DNA of 64,000 nt from CAVRXQ01 sp963849105 (GCA_963849105.1 CAWKGD010000006.1:527426-591425), one strand, 5' to 3'; positions 17,587 to 26,880 are shown, numbered from the stretch's first letter. Notes: generated from the sequence alone by a model not told the origin. Numbers and translations: made by a program.

Positions 17587-18543
17587 ATGGCGAGTGGGCG
17601 CGAGCGGGTCCTGCGGCGCAGGATCCGCAGCATCGAGGCGACGAAGAAGATCACGCGGGCGATGGAGCTCATCGCGGCGTCCCAGATCGTCCGCGCCCAG
17701 GGTCGCATCGCCCACAACCGGCCGTACATCAAAGGGCTCAGGGACGCGTTCCGCATCACGGTTGACGACGCGACCGAACCGACGCGACTCGTCGGCGAAC
17801 CGAAAGAGACGAGGAGCGTGGCGCTGTTGCTCATCGTCTCGGACCGCGGATTGGCCGGCGCCTACAACTCGAACGTGCTGCGCGCTTCCGAACGCCGTCT
17901 CATCGAGATCGGACGAGAAGGTGCAGAGACAACTTTGGTGACGGTCGGGCGACGCGCGGAGAGCTACTTTCGTTTCCGCGGCGTGCCGATCGAAAAGACC
18001 TTCCAGAAAGTGAGCGAGCGGCCGAGCTTCGACGACGCCCGCCGGGTGAGCGCCCAAGTGGTGGGACCGTTCATCGACGAGGAGTTCGACGCGGTCGAGA
18101 TCGTCTCGACGCGGTTTCGCTCCGCGGGTGTGCAGGTCGTCGAGAGCCGGCGGCTGCTTCCCGTGCCGGAGCCCACAAAAGACAGCCACGGGGAGAATGA
18201 AGAAACCCCGTCGGGCGGCGGCTTTTATGACTTCGAACCGCGATCTGATGATCTTCTGTCGACGCTCGTCCCCCAGCTCGTCGAGGCCGAGATCTTCGCG
18301 GCACTGCTCGAGGCGGCGGCGTCGGAACACACCGCCCGCCAGCGTGCGATGGCGGCCGCGACGGACAACGCCGACGAGCTCGCGAAGACGCTGCGGCGCG
18401 AGATGAACCGCGCCCGGCAGGACGCGATCACCTCCGAGATCATGGAGATCGTCGGCGGCGCCGAGGCGCTGCGCGCCGCGCGAACTGCGCACGGCCGCTA
18501 TGAGCTGACATTGGGCATCGAATACGAGGAGCCGGACGAATGA
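17587..18543 (+). CDS. atpG: ATP synthase F1 subunit gamma
   Basis: About 318 residues. Central rotor shaft: N- and C-terminal helices (RIRSIEATKKITRAMELIA and RARQDAITSEIMEIVGGAEAL) form the coiled coil inside the alpha3beta3 ring. The C-terminus runs about 20 residues past the usual GGAEAL end (RAARTAHGRYELTLGIEYEE). Because the extension runs neatly into an ATGA overlap with atpD it is probably real. A middle stretch (DSHGENEETPSGGGFYD) is an insert in a surface loop. Confidence 0.94.
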   Translation: MASGRERVLRRRIRSIEATKKITRAMELIAASQIVRAQGRIAHNRPYIKGLRDAFRITVDDATEPTRLVGEPKETRSVALLLIVSDRGLAGAYNSNVLRASERRLIEIGREGAETTLVTVGRRAESYFRFRGVPIEKTFQKVSERPSFDDARRVSAQVVGPFIDEEFDAVEIVSTRFRSAGVQVVESRRLLPVPEPTKDSHGENEETPSGGGFYDFEPRSDDLLSTLVPQLVEAEIFAALLEAAASEHTARQRAMAAATDNADELAKTLRREMNRARQDAITSEIMEIVGGAEALRAARTAHGRYELTLGIEYEEPDE

Positions 18544-19988
18544 CGACGACCATGGAGCGCGCGGGCAACGAGGAGATCGCCATCGAGAACGGACGGGTGG
18601 TCTCGATCGCCGGGCCCGTCGTCGACGTCGAGTTCCCCCCGCACGCCTTGCCGGAGATCAACACGGCGCTCGAGATCGATCTGGAGCTCGAGGGTCGCGC
18701 CGTCATGATCACCGCCGAAGTCGCCCAGCAGATCGGCGAGGGTCGTGTCCGCTGCATCTGTCTGAAGCCGACCGACGGACTCGAGCGCGGCGCAGTCGTA
18801 CGCAACACCGGGCGCGGCATCACGGTGCCGGTGGGCGACAACGTTCTGGGCCACGTCTTCAACGTCATCGGCGAGCCTCTCGACACCGACGATATCGGTG
18901 AAATCGCCGACCGCTGGGAGATCCACCGCGACCCGCCGCCGTTCGATGAACTCGAGCCGCGCCGGCAGATGTTCGAGACCGGGATCAAGGTCATCGACTT
19001 GTTGGAACCGTACGTGCAGGGCGGAAAGATCGGCCTGTTCGGCGGTGCCGGTGTCGGCAAGACCGTGATCATCCTGGAGATGATCAACCGCGTCGCGAAG
19101 CAGCACGGCGGTGTGTCGGTGTTCGCCGGCGTCGGTGAGCGCACCCGTGAAGGCACCGACTTGTGGCTCGAGATGCAGGAATCAGGTGTTATCGACAAGG
19201 CCGTGCTCGTCTACGGGCAGATGGACGAGCCGCCCGGTGTGCGCCTGCGCGTCGGATTGTCGGCGCTCACCATGGCCGAGTACTTCCGCGACGTGAAGAA
19301 CCAAGACGTGCTGTTGTTCATCGACAACATCTTCCGCTTCGTCCAAGCCGGGTCGGAGGTCTCGACGCTGCTCGGCCGGATGCCTTCTGCCGTCGGTTAC
19401 CAGCCGACGCTGGCGGACGAGATGGGCCAGCTCCAAGAGCGGATCACCTCGACGAAGGGCCGCTCGATTACTTCGATCCAAGCGGTCTACGTCCCGGCCG
19501 ACGACTACACAGATCCTGCGCCGTTCACGACGTTCACGCACCTCGACGCCACGACGGAGCTTTCGCGTCAGATCGCCGCGCTCGGCATCTATCCGGCCGT
19601 CGACCCGCTCGCATCGTCGAGCAACATCTTGGCGCCCGAGATCGTCGGCGATCGCCACTACGCGTGCGCCACCGCGGTGACCGAGATCCTGCAGCGCTAC
19701 CGCGACCTGCAGGACATCATCGCGATCTTGGGTCTCGAGGAGCTCTCCGAGGAGGATCGGCTGACGGTGAACCGGGCGCGCAAGATCCAACGGTTCTTGT
19801 CGCAGCCGTTCTTCGTCGGCGAGGTATTCACCGGATTGCCCGGGATCTACGTTCCGATCGACGAGACGATCCAAAGCTTCGAGGCGATCGTCGGCGGCGA
19901 CCTCGATGACGTACCGGAGCAGGCGTTCTTGAACGTCGGCGGCGTCGACGGCGTGCGCGAGAAGGCGAAGCAGTTCGAGAGCGCCTGA
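18540..19988 (+). CDS. atpD: ATP synthase F1 subunit beta
   Basis: 482 residues. Catalytic subunit. Walker A GGAGVGKTV, the catalytic-Glu segment GVGERTREGTDLW, Walker B VLLFIDNIFRF, the DELSEED-like lever as ELSEEDRL, and SAVGYQPTLADEMGQLQERI are all intact. The ATG overlaps the gamma stop. Confidence 0.98.
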   Translation: MTTTMERAGNEEIAIENGRVVSIAGPVVDVEFPPHALPEINTALEIDLELEGRAVMITAEVAQQIGEGRVRCICLKPTDGLERGAVVRNTGRGITVPVGDNVLGHVFNVIGEPLDTDDIGEIADRWEIHRDPPPFDELEPRRQMFETGIKVIDLLEPYVQGGKIGLFGGAGVGKTVIILEMINRVAKQHGGVSVFAGVGERTREGTDLWLEMQESGVIDKAVLVYGQMDEPPGVRLRVGLSALTMAEYFRDVKNQDVLLFIDNIFRFVQAGSEVSTLLGRMPSAVGYQPTLADEMGQLQERITSTKGRSITSIQAVYVPADDYTDPAPFTTFTHLDATTELSRQIAALGIYPAVDPLASSSNILAPEIVGDRHYACATAVTEILQRYRDLQDIIAILGLEELSEEDRLTVNRARKIQRFLSQPFFVGEVFTGLPGIYVPIDETIQSFEAIVGGDLDDVPEQAFLNVGGVDGVREKAKQFESA

Positions 19989-19991
19989 TCG

Positions 19992-20465
19992 ATGGCAACC
20001 GCGTTCCACGTCGCGCTCGTCACTCCCGAGCGCTCGCTTTTCGACGGTGACGCCGAGGAGGTCTCGATGCGTACCGAAATCGGCGAGATCGCCTTCCTCG
20101 CACGCCACGAAGACTTCATCGGGGCGTCAGGCGTTACAGCGGTCCGGATCACGATCGCCGGTGCCGAATCTGATTCCGAGGCAGGGGTCGTGCGTGCGGC
20201 CGTCGATGGTGGGACGGTGCACGTCTTCGAAGAGGGCCTCGTGATCCTCGCCCCGGTCGCCGAGCTCTCCGATGAGATCGACGTCGAGCGGGCACGCCGT
20301 GCGGCCGAACGCGCCGAGCAACGCCTTGCCTCCCTCGGCGAACGCCGAGCCGATGCAGGCGGCGGGGAGGGCGAAAACGCCGACGTCGAGATTGCCGCTG
20401 CCGAATCGGCCCTCTGCCGGGCTCGCGCGCGCCTCGAGGCGTCGGGGGTCGAAGCCTCGACGTGA
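19992..20465 (+). CDS. atpC: ATP synthase F1 subunit epsilon
   Basis: About 157 residues. It couples the rotor to the c-ring and can inhibit ATP hydrolysis. The beta-sandwich starts FHVALVTPERSLFDGDAEEV, with the family phrases GEIAFLARHED and GGTVHVFEEGLVILAP. The C-terminal helical part is long, and a Gly-rich linker (ADAGGGEGENADV) breaks it. Its stop overlaps the GTG of the following non-ATPase gene. Confidence 0.93.
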   Translation: MATAFHVALVTPERSLFDGDAEEVSMRTEIGEIAFLARHEDFIGASGVTAVRITIAGAESDSEAGVVRAAVDGGTVHVFEEGLVILAPVAELSDEIDVERARRAAERAEQRLASLGERRADAGGGEGENADVEIAAAESALCRARARLEASGVEAST

Positions 20466-21445
20466 CGCCAGTTCGAGCGCGACGCCGGTTGTTCGTCGCC
20501 CTCGAGATCACCGGTGCGGTCGCGTCGGAGGTCGACGGCCTACGCCGCGCGATCGGCTCTTCGGCTCTCGGCCGGATATCGCCTCACCTCACGCTCGTCC
20601 CGCCGGTGAACGTCGCGGAGTCCGACCTTCCGAGCGCGCTCGCGTTGCTTCGCTCAGTGGCACACGAGGCGTCGATCGCGGTCGAGCTCGGTCCCGCCTG
20701 CTCGTTCTCGTCGAGATCCCCGGTCCTCTACCTCGAGGTCAGCGATCCGTCAGGTCGCATCGCGCGGCTGCAACGGCGCCTCGACGCCCCGCCGCTGCAG
20801 GCACCGACAAGTCGACCGAGCCGCCCGTTCTCTGCGCACGTCACGCTCTCGAGCCGCATGGAACGGCACGAGATCGCGTCCGCAATTGAGCTCTTCGGAA
20901 ACTTCAGGGAAGCGGCCGTGCTGTCGGTGCTCAGGCTGTACGAGCAGCACCACAACGAAGAGCGTCATCCGTGGCACCCGCTCGCGGACGTCGTACTCGG
21001 TGCGGGGACGCAAGCAGAACGCGGTGGCCTGGCGATCGCCTTCACCGTTTCACGCGATCCCGGTCCGGATGCAGTGCTCGAAGAGAACGAGACGCGGCGC
21101 CTCGACGGCGGTCAGCCGGTCGCGGTGATCGGGCGGGAGGGTCGCGAGGTCGTCGCCGAGGCTCGTGGCGCAACGGTCGGAGCACAGTTCGTCATCGAGA
21201 AGTGGTGTGTCGAGGACGCTCGCCGAGGTGAAGGGATCGGCCGGTTGCTTGTCAGGGCGATCGAGCGGGCCGCGTCCGGCCTCGGCGCCGAGCGGTTGTA
21301 TGTCGCGGCGTCGGTTGAAGAACAAGCGGCCTTCCTCGCGCACCTCGGTTTTCGGGCCGTCGGACGCCCACCGATGTCCGATGCGAGCGTCTGGTTTGTG
21401 CCGCAGCGTCCGCCGAACGAGAGCGCCGAGAGACAGATCTCCTGA
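20462..21445 (+). CDS. 2H phosphoesterase-like domain fused to a GNAT acetyltransferase domain
   Basis: 327 residues, two domains. Residues 1-185 have the two HxT motifs of the 2H (LigT/2'-5' RNA ligase-like) superfamily, PHLTLVPP and AHVTLSSR, placed symmetrically as expected for RNA cyclic phosphodiesterases. Residues about 195-320 look like a GNAT N-acetyltransferase: CVEDARRGEGIGRLLVRAIE (acetyl-CoA loop) and AFLAHLGFRAVGR. It begins at GTG within the atpC stop, so it is probably co-transcribed with the ATP synthase. Substrates are unknown: the first half may act on RNA 2',3'-cyclic ends, the second on an amine. Confidence 0.82.
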   Translation: MTPVRARRRLFVALEITGAVASEVDGLRRAIGSSALGRISPHLTLVPPVNVAESDLPSALALLRSVAHEASIAVELGPACSFSSRSPVLYLEVSDPSGRIARLQRRLDAPPLQAPTSRPSRPFSAHVTLSSRMERHEIASAIELFGNFREAAVLSVLRLYEQHHNEERHPWHPLADVVLGAGTQAERGGLAIAFTVSRDPGPDAVLEENETRRLDGGQPVAVIGREGREVVAEARGATVGAQFVIEKWCVEDARRGEGIGRLLVRAIERAASGLGAERLYVAASVEEQAAFLAHLGFRAVGRPPMSDASVWFVPQRPPNESAERQIS

Positions 21446-21487
21446 CTCGGAACACGAGTGGACAGCTCACGGTACTCAGTTATCCGA

Positions 21488-22483
21488 TCAGACGTCTTCG
21501 AGCAGGCGGAACTGGCTGAGCTTCTCGCGCCGGTGGTAGGCGGTGACGAATCGAATTGTGCCCGTTCGGGAGCGAGTGAGCATCGAGTGCGTCGTCGCGC
21601 CTCCGGCGTGATAGCGCACGCCGCGCAGCAACTCACCGTCGGTCACCCCCGTTGCGGCGAAAAAGACGTTGTCGCCCGTGATGAAGTCGTCCGTGGTGAG
21701 CACCTTGTCGACGTCGTAGCCCGCGTCGACTGCCGCTTTCTGTTCGGCGTCGTCGCGGGGCCACAACCGCCCTTGGATCTCTCCACCCATCGCTTTCAGA
21801 GCGGCAGCGGCGATGACACCTTCGGGCGTACCGCCGATGCCGAACAAGACGTCGTCACCACTTTCTTGCCACGCCGTCGAGATCGCCGCCGCGACGTCGC
21901 CGTCAGTGATGAGACGGATACGGGCACCCGCCGATCGGATCTCTTCGATCAGCTCTTCATGGCGGGGGCGGTCGAGAACGATCGCCGTCAAGTCGCTCAC
22001 CTCGGACTGTTTTGCCTTCGCGATCTCGACGAGGTTTTCCTTCACGGAGAGTTCGATAGAGACGCGACCGACAGCCTCCGGGCCGACCGCGATCTTCCAC
22101 ATGTACACGACTGGTCCTGGATCGAACATGTGGCCACGTTCTGCGAGCGCGATCACTGAAAGCGCGCCGCCGCGCCCGAGCGCGGTGGGTCTGGTGCCGT
22201 CGATTGGGTCGACGGCAATGTCGACTTCGGGAGCCGAACCGTCGCCGATGCGTTCCCCGTTGTACAGCATCGGCGCCCGATCCTTTTCGCCTTCGCCGAT
22301 CACGACGACGCCGTCCATCGCCACGTTCGACAGCACGAATCGCATCGCGTCGACGGCAGCGGCATCGGCTCCCTCTTTGTCACCACGTCCCATCCATCGG
22401 CTGGCGGCGACGGCCGCCGCCTCGGTGACGCGGACCAGCTCCATCGCGAGGTTGCGGTCGGGACGAATTCGCGAAGCCTCCAC
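21488..22483 (-). CDS. glpX: Fructose-1,6-bisphosphatase class II
   Basis: 331 residues. Gluconeogenic phosphatase of the Li+-sensitive metal-dependent family. Motifs are VVIGEGEKDRAPMLYNGERIG, the metal site AVDPIDGTRPTALGRGG, GPVVYMWKIAVGPEA, ITDGDVAAAI and FGIGGTPEGVIAAAALKAMGG. In actinobacteria this is usually the only FBPase. The start is GTG with AGGAGG five bases upstream. A -10-like TAACGT lies on the minus strand at 22533-22538. Confidence 0.95.
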   Translation of the reverse strand: MEASRIRPDRNLAMELVRVTEAAAVAASRWMGRGDKEGADAAAVDAMRFVLSNVAMDGVVVIGEGEKDRAPMLYNGERIGDGSAPEVDIAVDPIDGTRPTALGRGGALSVIALAERGHMFDPGPVVYMWKIAVGPEAVGRVSIELSVKENLVEIAKAKQSEVSDLTAIVLDRPRHEELIEEIRSAGARIRLITDGDVAAAISTAWQESGDDVLFGIGGTPEGVIAAAALKAMGGEIQGRLWPRDDAEQKAAVDAGYDVDKVLTTDDFITGDNVFFAATGVTDGELLRGVRYHAGGATTHSMLTRSRTGTIRFVTAYHRREKLSQFRLLEDV

Positions 22484-22550
22484 GCGATCCTCCTATGCCG
22501 AGGGGACTGACCACACGGGAATCGGTGAAGTGACGTTAGCGGGGCGGGGA

Positions 22551-22578
22551 TTGTCGGTCCTGGCGCGGACGGTAGCGT
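22551..22578 (+). promoter_or_regulatory. Promoter of murA
   Basis: TTGTCG (22551-22556), a 16-base spacer and TAGCGT (22573-22578). The murA GTG begins 8 bases after the -10, so the mRNA is predicted to be leaderless; no Shine-Dalgarno is present. Confidence 0.55.
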
Positions 22579-22585
22579 TCCGTTG

Positions 22586-23850
22586 GTGCAGGTCCTCACC
22601 GTAAATCAGTCGCCGGCGCTGTCCGGCACCGTCTCTTTGCAGGGAGCGAAGAACTCGGCATTGAAGCTGATGGCGGCGTCGCTTCTCACGACCGGTTCGA
22701 CGCAACTCGAGAACGTGCCGGCGATCACCGATGTCACGATCATGGCGGATGTTCTGCGCGCGATCGGAGCCGAAGTCACATGCCGCGACGACGGCATTCT
22801 CGAGATCGATGCTCCCGGGAACGCGACCCGATCGCGCCGTACGAACTCGTCGAAAAGATGCGCGCGTCGATCGTCGTTCTTGGCCCGTTACTCGCGCGCC
22901 ATCACTTCGCTCGGATCTCGCTTCCCGGCGGCGATGACTTCGGTCCTCGACCGATCGATATGCATTTGCGAGCGCTTGGCGAGCTTGGCGCGGAGTTCGC
23001 GACCGAGCACGGCTATGTCGAAGGGTGGTGTGACGGTCTCGTCGGTGCGCGCATCGTCCTCGAATACCCAAGCCACACGACGACCGACAATGTCTTGTCC
23101 GCTGCCGTGCTCGCCAAGGGGACGACGGTGATCGAGAACGCGGCGCGAGAGCCAGAGGTCCAAGACTTGGCGGACATGCTCTCGGCGATGGGCGCGCGCA
23201 TCTCCGGGGCCGGCACGTCACGCATCGAGGTCGAAGGCGTTGATGAACTGCACCCGACGCGCCACCGTGTGATCGGTGACCGCGTCGAAGCGGCGACGTT
23301 CTTGGCGGCGGTCGCGATCGCGCAGGGATCCGTGTTCGTCTCCGGTGCGCGCGCCGACCAGATGGACATGTACCTCTCGAAGCTCAACGAGATGGGTGTC
23401 GAGATCGACGTGACCGCTTCGGGTGTCGGCGCGTTCTCAAAGGAACGTCCGAAATCGGTCGACGTCGTCACGTTGCCGTACCCCGGCGTTGCGACCGACT
23501 ACAAGCCGCTCTTGGTGGCGGCGCTTTCGATCGGAACCGGAGTCGCGGTCGTCAGCGAAAACATCTACGCCGGGCGCTTCCGTTACATCGACGAGCTGCG
23601 GCGGATGGGAGCGAACATCACGACCGAAGGTCACCACGCGGTCGTCCGCGGCGTCGAGCGACTGTCAGGCACGACGGTGCGCGCCCCCGACATTCGAGCT
23701 GGCGCGGCGCTCGTTCTTGCCGGTCTCGCCGCCGAAGGGGAGTCGACGATCACCGATATCGAACACATCGATCGGGGCTATGAGCACTTGGATGACAAGC
23801 TGCGATCCCTCGGTGCGCCGATCCAACGTCAAGACGTCGACGACCTCTGA
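22586..23850 (+). CDS. murA: UDP-N-acetylglucosamine 1-carboxyvinyltransferase, Asp-type active site (one-base deletion near 22817)
   Basis: First committed step of peptidoglycan synthesis, transferring enolpyruvate from PEP to UDP-GlcNAc. The first frame reads SLQGAKNSALKLMAASLL (with the UDP-GlcNAc-binding KN) up to LEIDAPG, then the frame shifts and continues RDPIAPYELVEKMRASIVVL to the end. One extra G in the GGG at 22817-22819 gives a complete protein of about 421 residues. The active-site loop is LPGGDDFGPRPIDMH: Asp stands where most bacteria have the fosfomycin-reactive Cys, as in mycobacteria. C-terminal motifs (YPGVATDYKP, GRFRYIDELRRMGA, DIRAGAALVLAGLAA) are normal. Confidence 0.93.
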
Positions 23851-23866
23851 TTTGCAAGCGATTTCG

Positions 23867-25558
23867 ATGACGGAGAACCGGACGACACCGCTCGATCAGG
23901 GCGCTCCCCGCGAACTCACCGACGACGCGACGTGGTACGAGCGGGCCGTGTTCTACGAGATCCTGCCACGGGGCTTTTACGACTCGAACGCCGACGGAAT
24001 CGGTGACATCCCGGGGGTGATCGCGAAACTCGACTATCTCGCCTGGCTCGGTGTCGACTGCATCTGGCTCTTGCCCTTCTACCCCTCGCCACTGCGCGAC
24101 GGCGGGTACGACGTGTCCGACTACCGCGCGGTCGCACCCGAACTCGGTGACCTCGAAGACCTCAGCCGCCTCGTGAAAGAGGCGCACGACCGCGGGATCC
24201 GCGTCATCACCGATCTCATCTTGCAGCACACGAGCGATCAACATCCGTGGTTCGTCGAGTCGCGCTCGTCGAGGGACAACCCGAAGGCCGACTGGTATAT
24301 CTGGACTGACGACGGTCAGTCCTGGAATGACATCCGCATCATCTTCTCCGACACCGAGACGTCGAACTGGACCTGGGACCCGAGCCGCCAGCAGTACTAC
24401 TGGCACCGTTTCTTCCATCACCAGCCCGACCTCAATCTGTTCAACCCTGAGGTGCAAGAGGCGCTGTTGTCGGTCGTCCGTTTCTGGCTCGACCTCGGAA
24501 TCGACGGTTTCCGCCTCGATGCCGCCGCGTATCTGTTCCAAGGTGACGGCGTCGGCGAGAATCTGCCCGAGACGCACGCCTTCTTGCGTCGACTGCGCTC
24601 AGAGATCGACCGTGACTATCCGAATCGTGTCCTGCTCGCCGAGGTGAACCAGTGGCCCGCCGACGTCGTCGACTACTTCGGCGATGGCGACGAGTGCCAA
24701 ATGTGCTTTCACTTCCCATTGATGCCGCGCATGTTCATGGCGATTCGTCGCGAGCACCGCTTCCCGATCACCGAGATCATCACGCAGACCCCGCCAATTC
24801 CGAAAGGCGCACAATGGGGAATCTTCTTACGCAACCACGACGAGCTCACTTTGGAGATGGTCACCGACGAAGATCGTGACTACCTCTATAACGAATACGC
24901 GCGCGATCCTGAGATGCGCAAGAACCTCGGGATCCGACGCCGGCTGGCGCCGCTCGTCGACAACGACCGCAGCGTCTCCGAGCTCTTGTACGCGTTCTTG
25001 CTGTCGCTTCCCGGCGCGCCGGTGCTCTACTACGGAGACGAGATCATGATGGGCGACAACATCCGCCTCGGAGACCGCGACAGCGTGCGCACGCCGATGC
25101 AGTGGTCGACCGACCGCAACGGTGGCTTCTCGAATGCGGACCCGGACGCGCTCTACCTGCCGACTGTGGGCGACCCCGTGTACGGCTATCCGTCGGTCAA
25201 CGTCGAGAGCTCGTTGCTCGATCGGTCGTCGTTTTTGCGCTGGCTGCAACGGATGCTCGCCGTGCGCCACCAGACGCCCCTGTTCGCGACCGGGCTCATC
25301 TCGATCCTCCCCTCCGACAATCCGTCGGTGCTCGCCTATTTGCGCGAAGCAGACGGCGAAAGGGCGGATCCGCCGGTGTTGTGCGTCAACAACCTGTCGC
25401 GCTTCGCCCAATCGACCGACTTGAGCCTGTCGGCCTTTGTCGGCTCGCGTCCCGTCGAGCTCGTCGGGCGCTCGACGTTCCCGCCGATCACCGCCGAGGG
25501 ATACCCGGTCACGTTGGGCCCGTACGGGTACTACTGGCTCGAGCTCGCGCGTCCATGA
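23867..25558 (+). CDS. treS: Trehalose synthase (maltose alpha-D-glucosyltransferase)
   Basis: 563 residues, GH13 family. Interconverts maltose and trehalose, linking trehalose to alpha-glucan. Motifs are WYERAVFYEILPRGFYDSN, DCIWLLPFYPSPLRDGGYD, the nucleophile Asp in GIDGFRLDAAAYLF, the acid/base Glu in RVLLAEVNQWP and the third carboxylate in FLRNHDELT. RNGGFSNAD and the C-terminal beta-domain are also present. The ATG is 16 bases after murA; the stop overlaps the maltokinase-like gene (ATGA). In mycobacteria TreS and maltokinase form a complex feeding the GlgE alpha-glucan pathway. Confidence 0.95.
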   Translation: MTENRTTPLDQGAPRELTDDATWYERAVFYEILPRGFYDSNADGIGDIPGVIAKLDYLAWLGVDCIWLLPFYPSPLRDGGYDVSDYRAVAPELGDLEDLSRLVKEAHDRGIRVITDLILQHTSDQHPWFVESRSSRDNPKADWYIWTDDGQSWNDIRIIFSDTETSNWTWDPSRQQYYWHRFFHHQPDLNLFNPEVQEALLSVVRFWLDLGIDGFRLDAAAYLFQGDGVGENLPETHAFLRRLRSEIDRDYPNRVLLAEVNQWPADVVDYFGDGDECQMCFHFPLMPRMFMAIRREHRFPITEIITQTPPIPKGAQWGIFLRNHDELTLEMVTDEDRDYLYNEYARDPEMRKNLGIRRRLAPLVDNDRSVSELLYAFLLSLPGAPVLYYGDEIMMGDNIRLGDRDSVRTPMQWSTDRNGGFSNADPDALYLPTVGDPVYGYPSVNVESSLLDRSSFLRWLQRMLAVRHQTPLFATGLISILPSDNPSVLAYLREADGERADPPVLCVNNLSRFAQSTDLSLSAFVGSRPVELVGRSTFPPITAEGYPVTLGPYGYYWLELARP

Positions 25559-26880
25559 CCGTCGACGAGCTCGTCCACGCTTCGCTTGAGACCCTCGCCC
25601 GGGCGCACCTCGACCGCCAGCCGTGGTTCCAGATGACCTCCGGCGGTGCTGCCCCCACCGAGATCGCGCTCGTTTTGGAGCGCCAGCTCGTCGAAGCGCC
25701 AGCGCCGCTCACGCACCTTGTGTTGTCGTGCCGCTCGCGTAACTACAGCTGCTTCGCGGGATGGCGGCCGGCAGCCGAGGTGTCCGAGATCCTCCATGGC
25801 CGTGAAGGCGCGATTTACGGCTCGGCGACCAGGGGGGATGGCGGCGTGCTGGTCTACGACGCGCTCGCCGACGACGAACTCGCGATCGAACTGCTGCGCC
25901 ACGCGACGAACGGCGAAGTGAACGCGAAGCGCGTTCGTCAGCTGTCGTCTCTCGCGTCGCACGCGTCGTTGGTCTATGACGAGCGCGTGATGATGAAGTG
26001 CTACCGGGTCCTCGAAGAAGGCACCCGGCCAGAGATCGAGGTCCTGCGCGGCCTCGACGCATACGGATTCAATGCGATGCTCTCGCCGATCGCGTTCTGG
26101 GAGGCCGGCGGAAACGACCTCGCGCTCGTGCGCGAGTTCTTGTCGACTGGACTCGAGGGGCGCCTGCTCGCGCTGACTTCGTTGCGCGATCTCCTCGCGC
26201 GCGTCTCGGTGAGCGATCCGCGCGCGACGTTCAGCGCAGACGAGGCAACCCAAGACCCGGACGCGGTGGCCGCGTCGGCGGGAGGCGACCTCGCGTCGGA
26301 GATGCGGCGTCTCGGAACAACGGCTGCGCACCTTCATGTTGGGATGGCTCACGTGTTTGGGACGCGACCGCTTGGTTGCGACGAGCTGCTCGCGTCTGTC
26401 GAGGCGGCGTTCGGCGCTCGACTCGAAAGCGTCAACGGAGAAATCCTCCGCGCGCTCGGCGACGCGCCCGCCGGGGTCGAGATCCGGATCCACGGCGACT
26501 TCCACCTCCGTCGCGTGATGCGCGCCGACGTCGGGTGGATCATCTCTGGCTTCGGCGACGACCCGCTGAACGTCGACCCGAGTTCGTTCACCTCGGTGCT
26601 CGCGCAGCGAGGATCGCCCACGGAGGACCTCGCCGACATGTGGTTCTCGATCGAAAAGTGTGCCCGAGATGCCGTCGCGCAACGCCCCGTGTCGGAGCGT
26701 CCGCTCGCTGGAATCCTCGCCGCAGCCTGGGTGCGGCGGAACCAGCTCGCCTTCTTGGAGGGCTACGCCTCGACGCCTGGTGTGGAGGAGCTGATACCCG
26801 TCGAACTCTTGCGGCCCGCTGTCTCCGAGCTCAGCCGCGCTCGGATCGCCGACTACGAAGCGACGCTCGTCGCGGCGTGA
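25555..26880 (+). CDS. Maltokinase-like protein with an altered metal-binding motif
   Basis: 441 residues, overlapping treS by ATGA as maltokinase (Pep2) genes commonly do. The kinase fold is recognisable: nucleotide-binding Lys in MMKCYRVLEEG with EVLRGL behind it, and the catalytic-loop equivalent RIHGDFHLRRVM. Maltokinases then have a metal-binding I-D-F-E-G-E-P motif followed by SPLRDVAGM. Here the same place reads ISGFGDDP (residues 330-337) and SPTEDLADMW, so the metal Asp is Gly332 and the neighbouring Glu is Gly334. Possibly a non-catalytic partner or scaffold for TreS, or a kinase using other residues. Family assignment is good, activity doubtful. Confidence 0.75.
   Translation: MTVDELVHASLETLARAHLDRQPWFQMTSGGAAPTEIALVLERQLVEAPAPLTHLVLSCRSRNYSCFAGWRPAAEVSEILHGREGAIYGSATRGDGGVLVYDALADDELAIELLRHATNGEVNAKRVRQLSSLASHASLVYDERVMMKCYRVLEEGTRPEIEVLRGLDAYGFNAMLSPIAFWEAGGNDLALVREFLSTGLEGRLLALTSLRDLLARVSVSDPRATFSADEATQDPDAVAASAGGDLASEMRRLGTTAAHLHVGMAHVFGTRPLGCDELLASVEAAFGARLESVNGEILRALGDAPAGVEIRIHGDFHLRRVMRADVGWIISGFGDDPLNVDPSSFTSVLAQRGSPTEDLADMWFSIEKCARDAVAQRPVSERPLAGILAAAWVRRNQLAFLEGYASTPGVEELIPVELLRPAVSELSRARIADYEATLVAA

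Noticed and set aside
17587..18543. Frameshift at the atpG C-terminus creating the extra 20 residues
   Set aside because: The extension ends in a precise ATGA overlap with atpD, matching operon style elsewhere, so a real extension is more likely.
22496..22519. Seven-codon leader ORF (MWSVPSA) before glpX
   Set aside because: glpX already has a perfect AGGAGG at the right distance, and the mini-ORF neither starts at a predicted TSS nor overlaps the glpX start.
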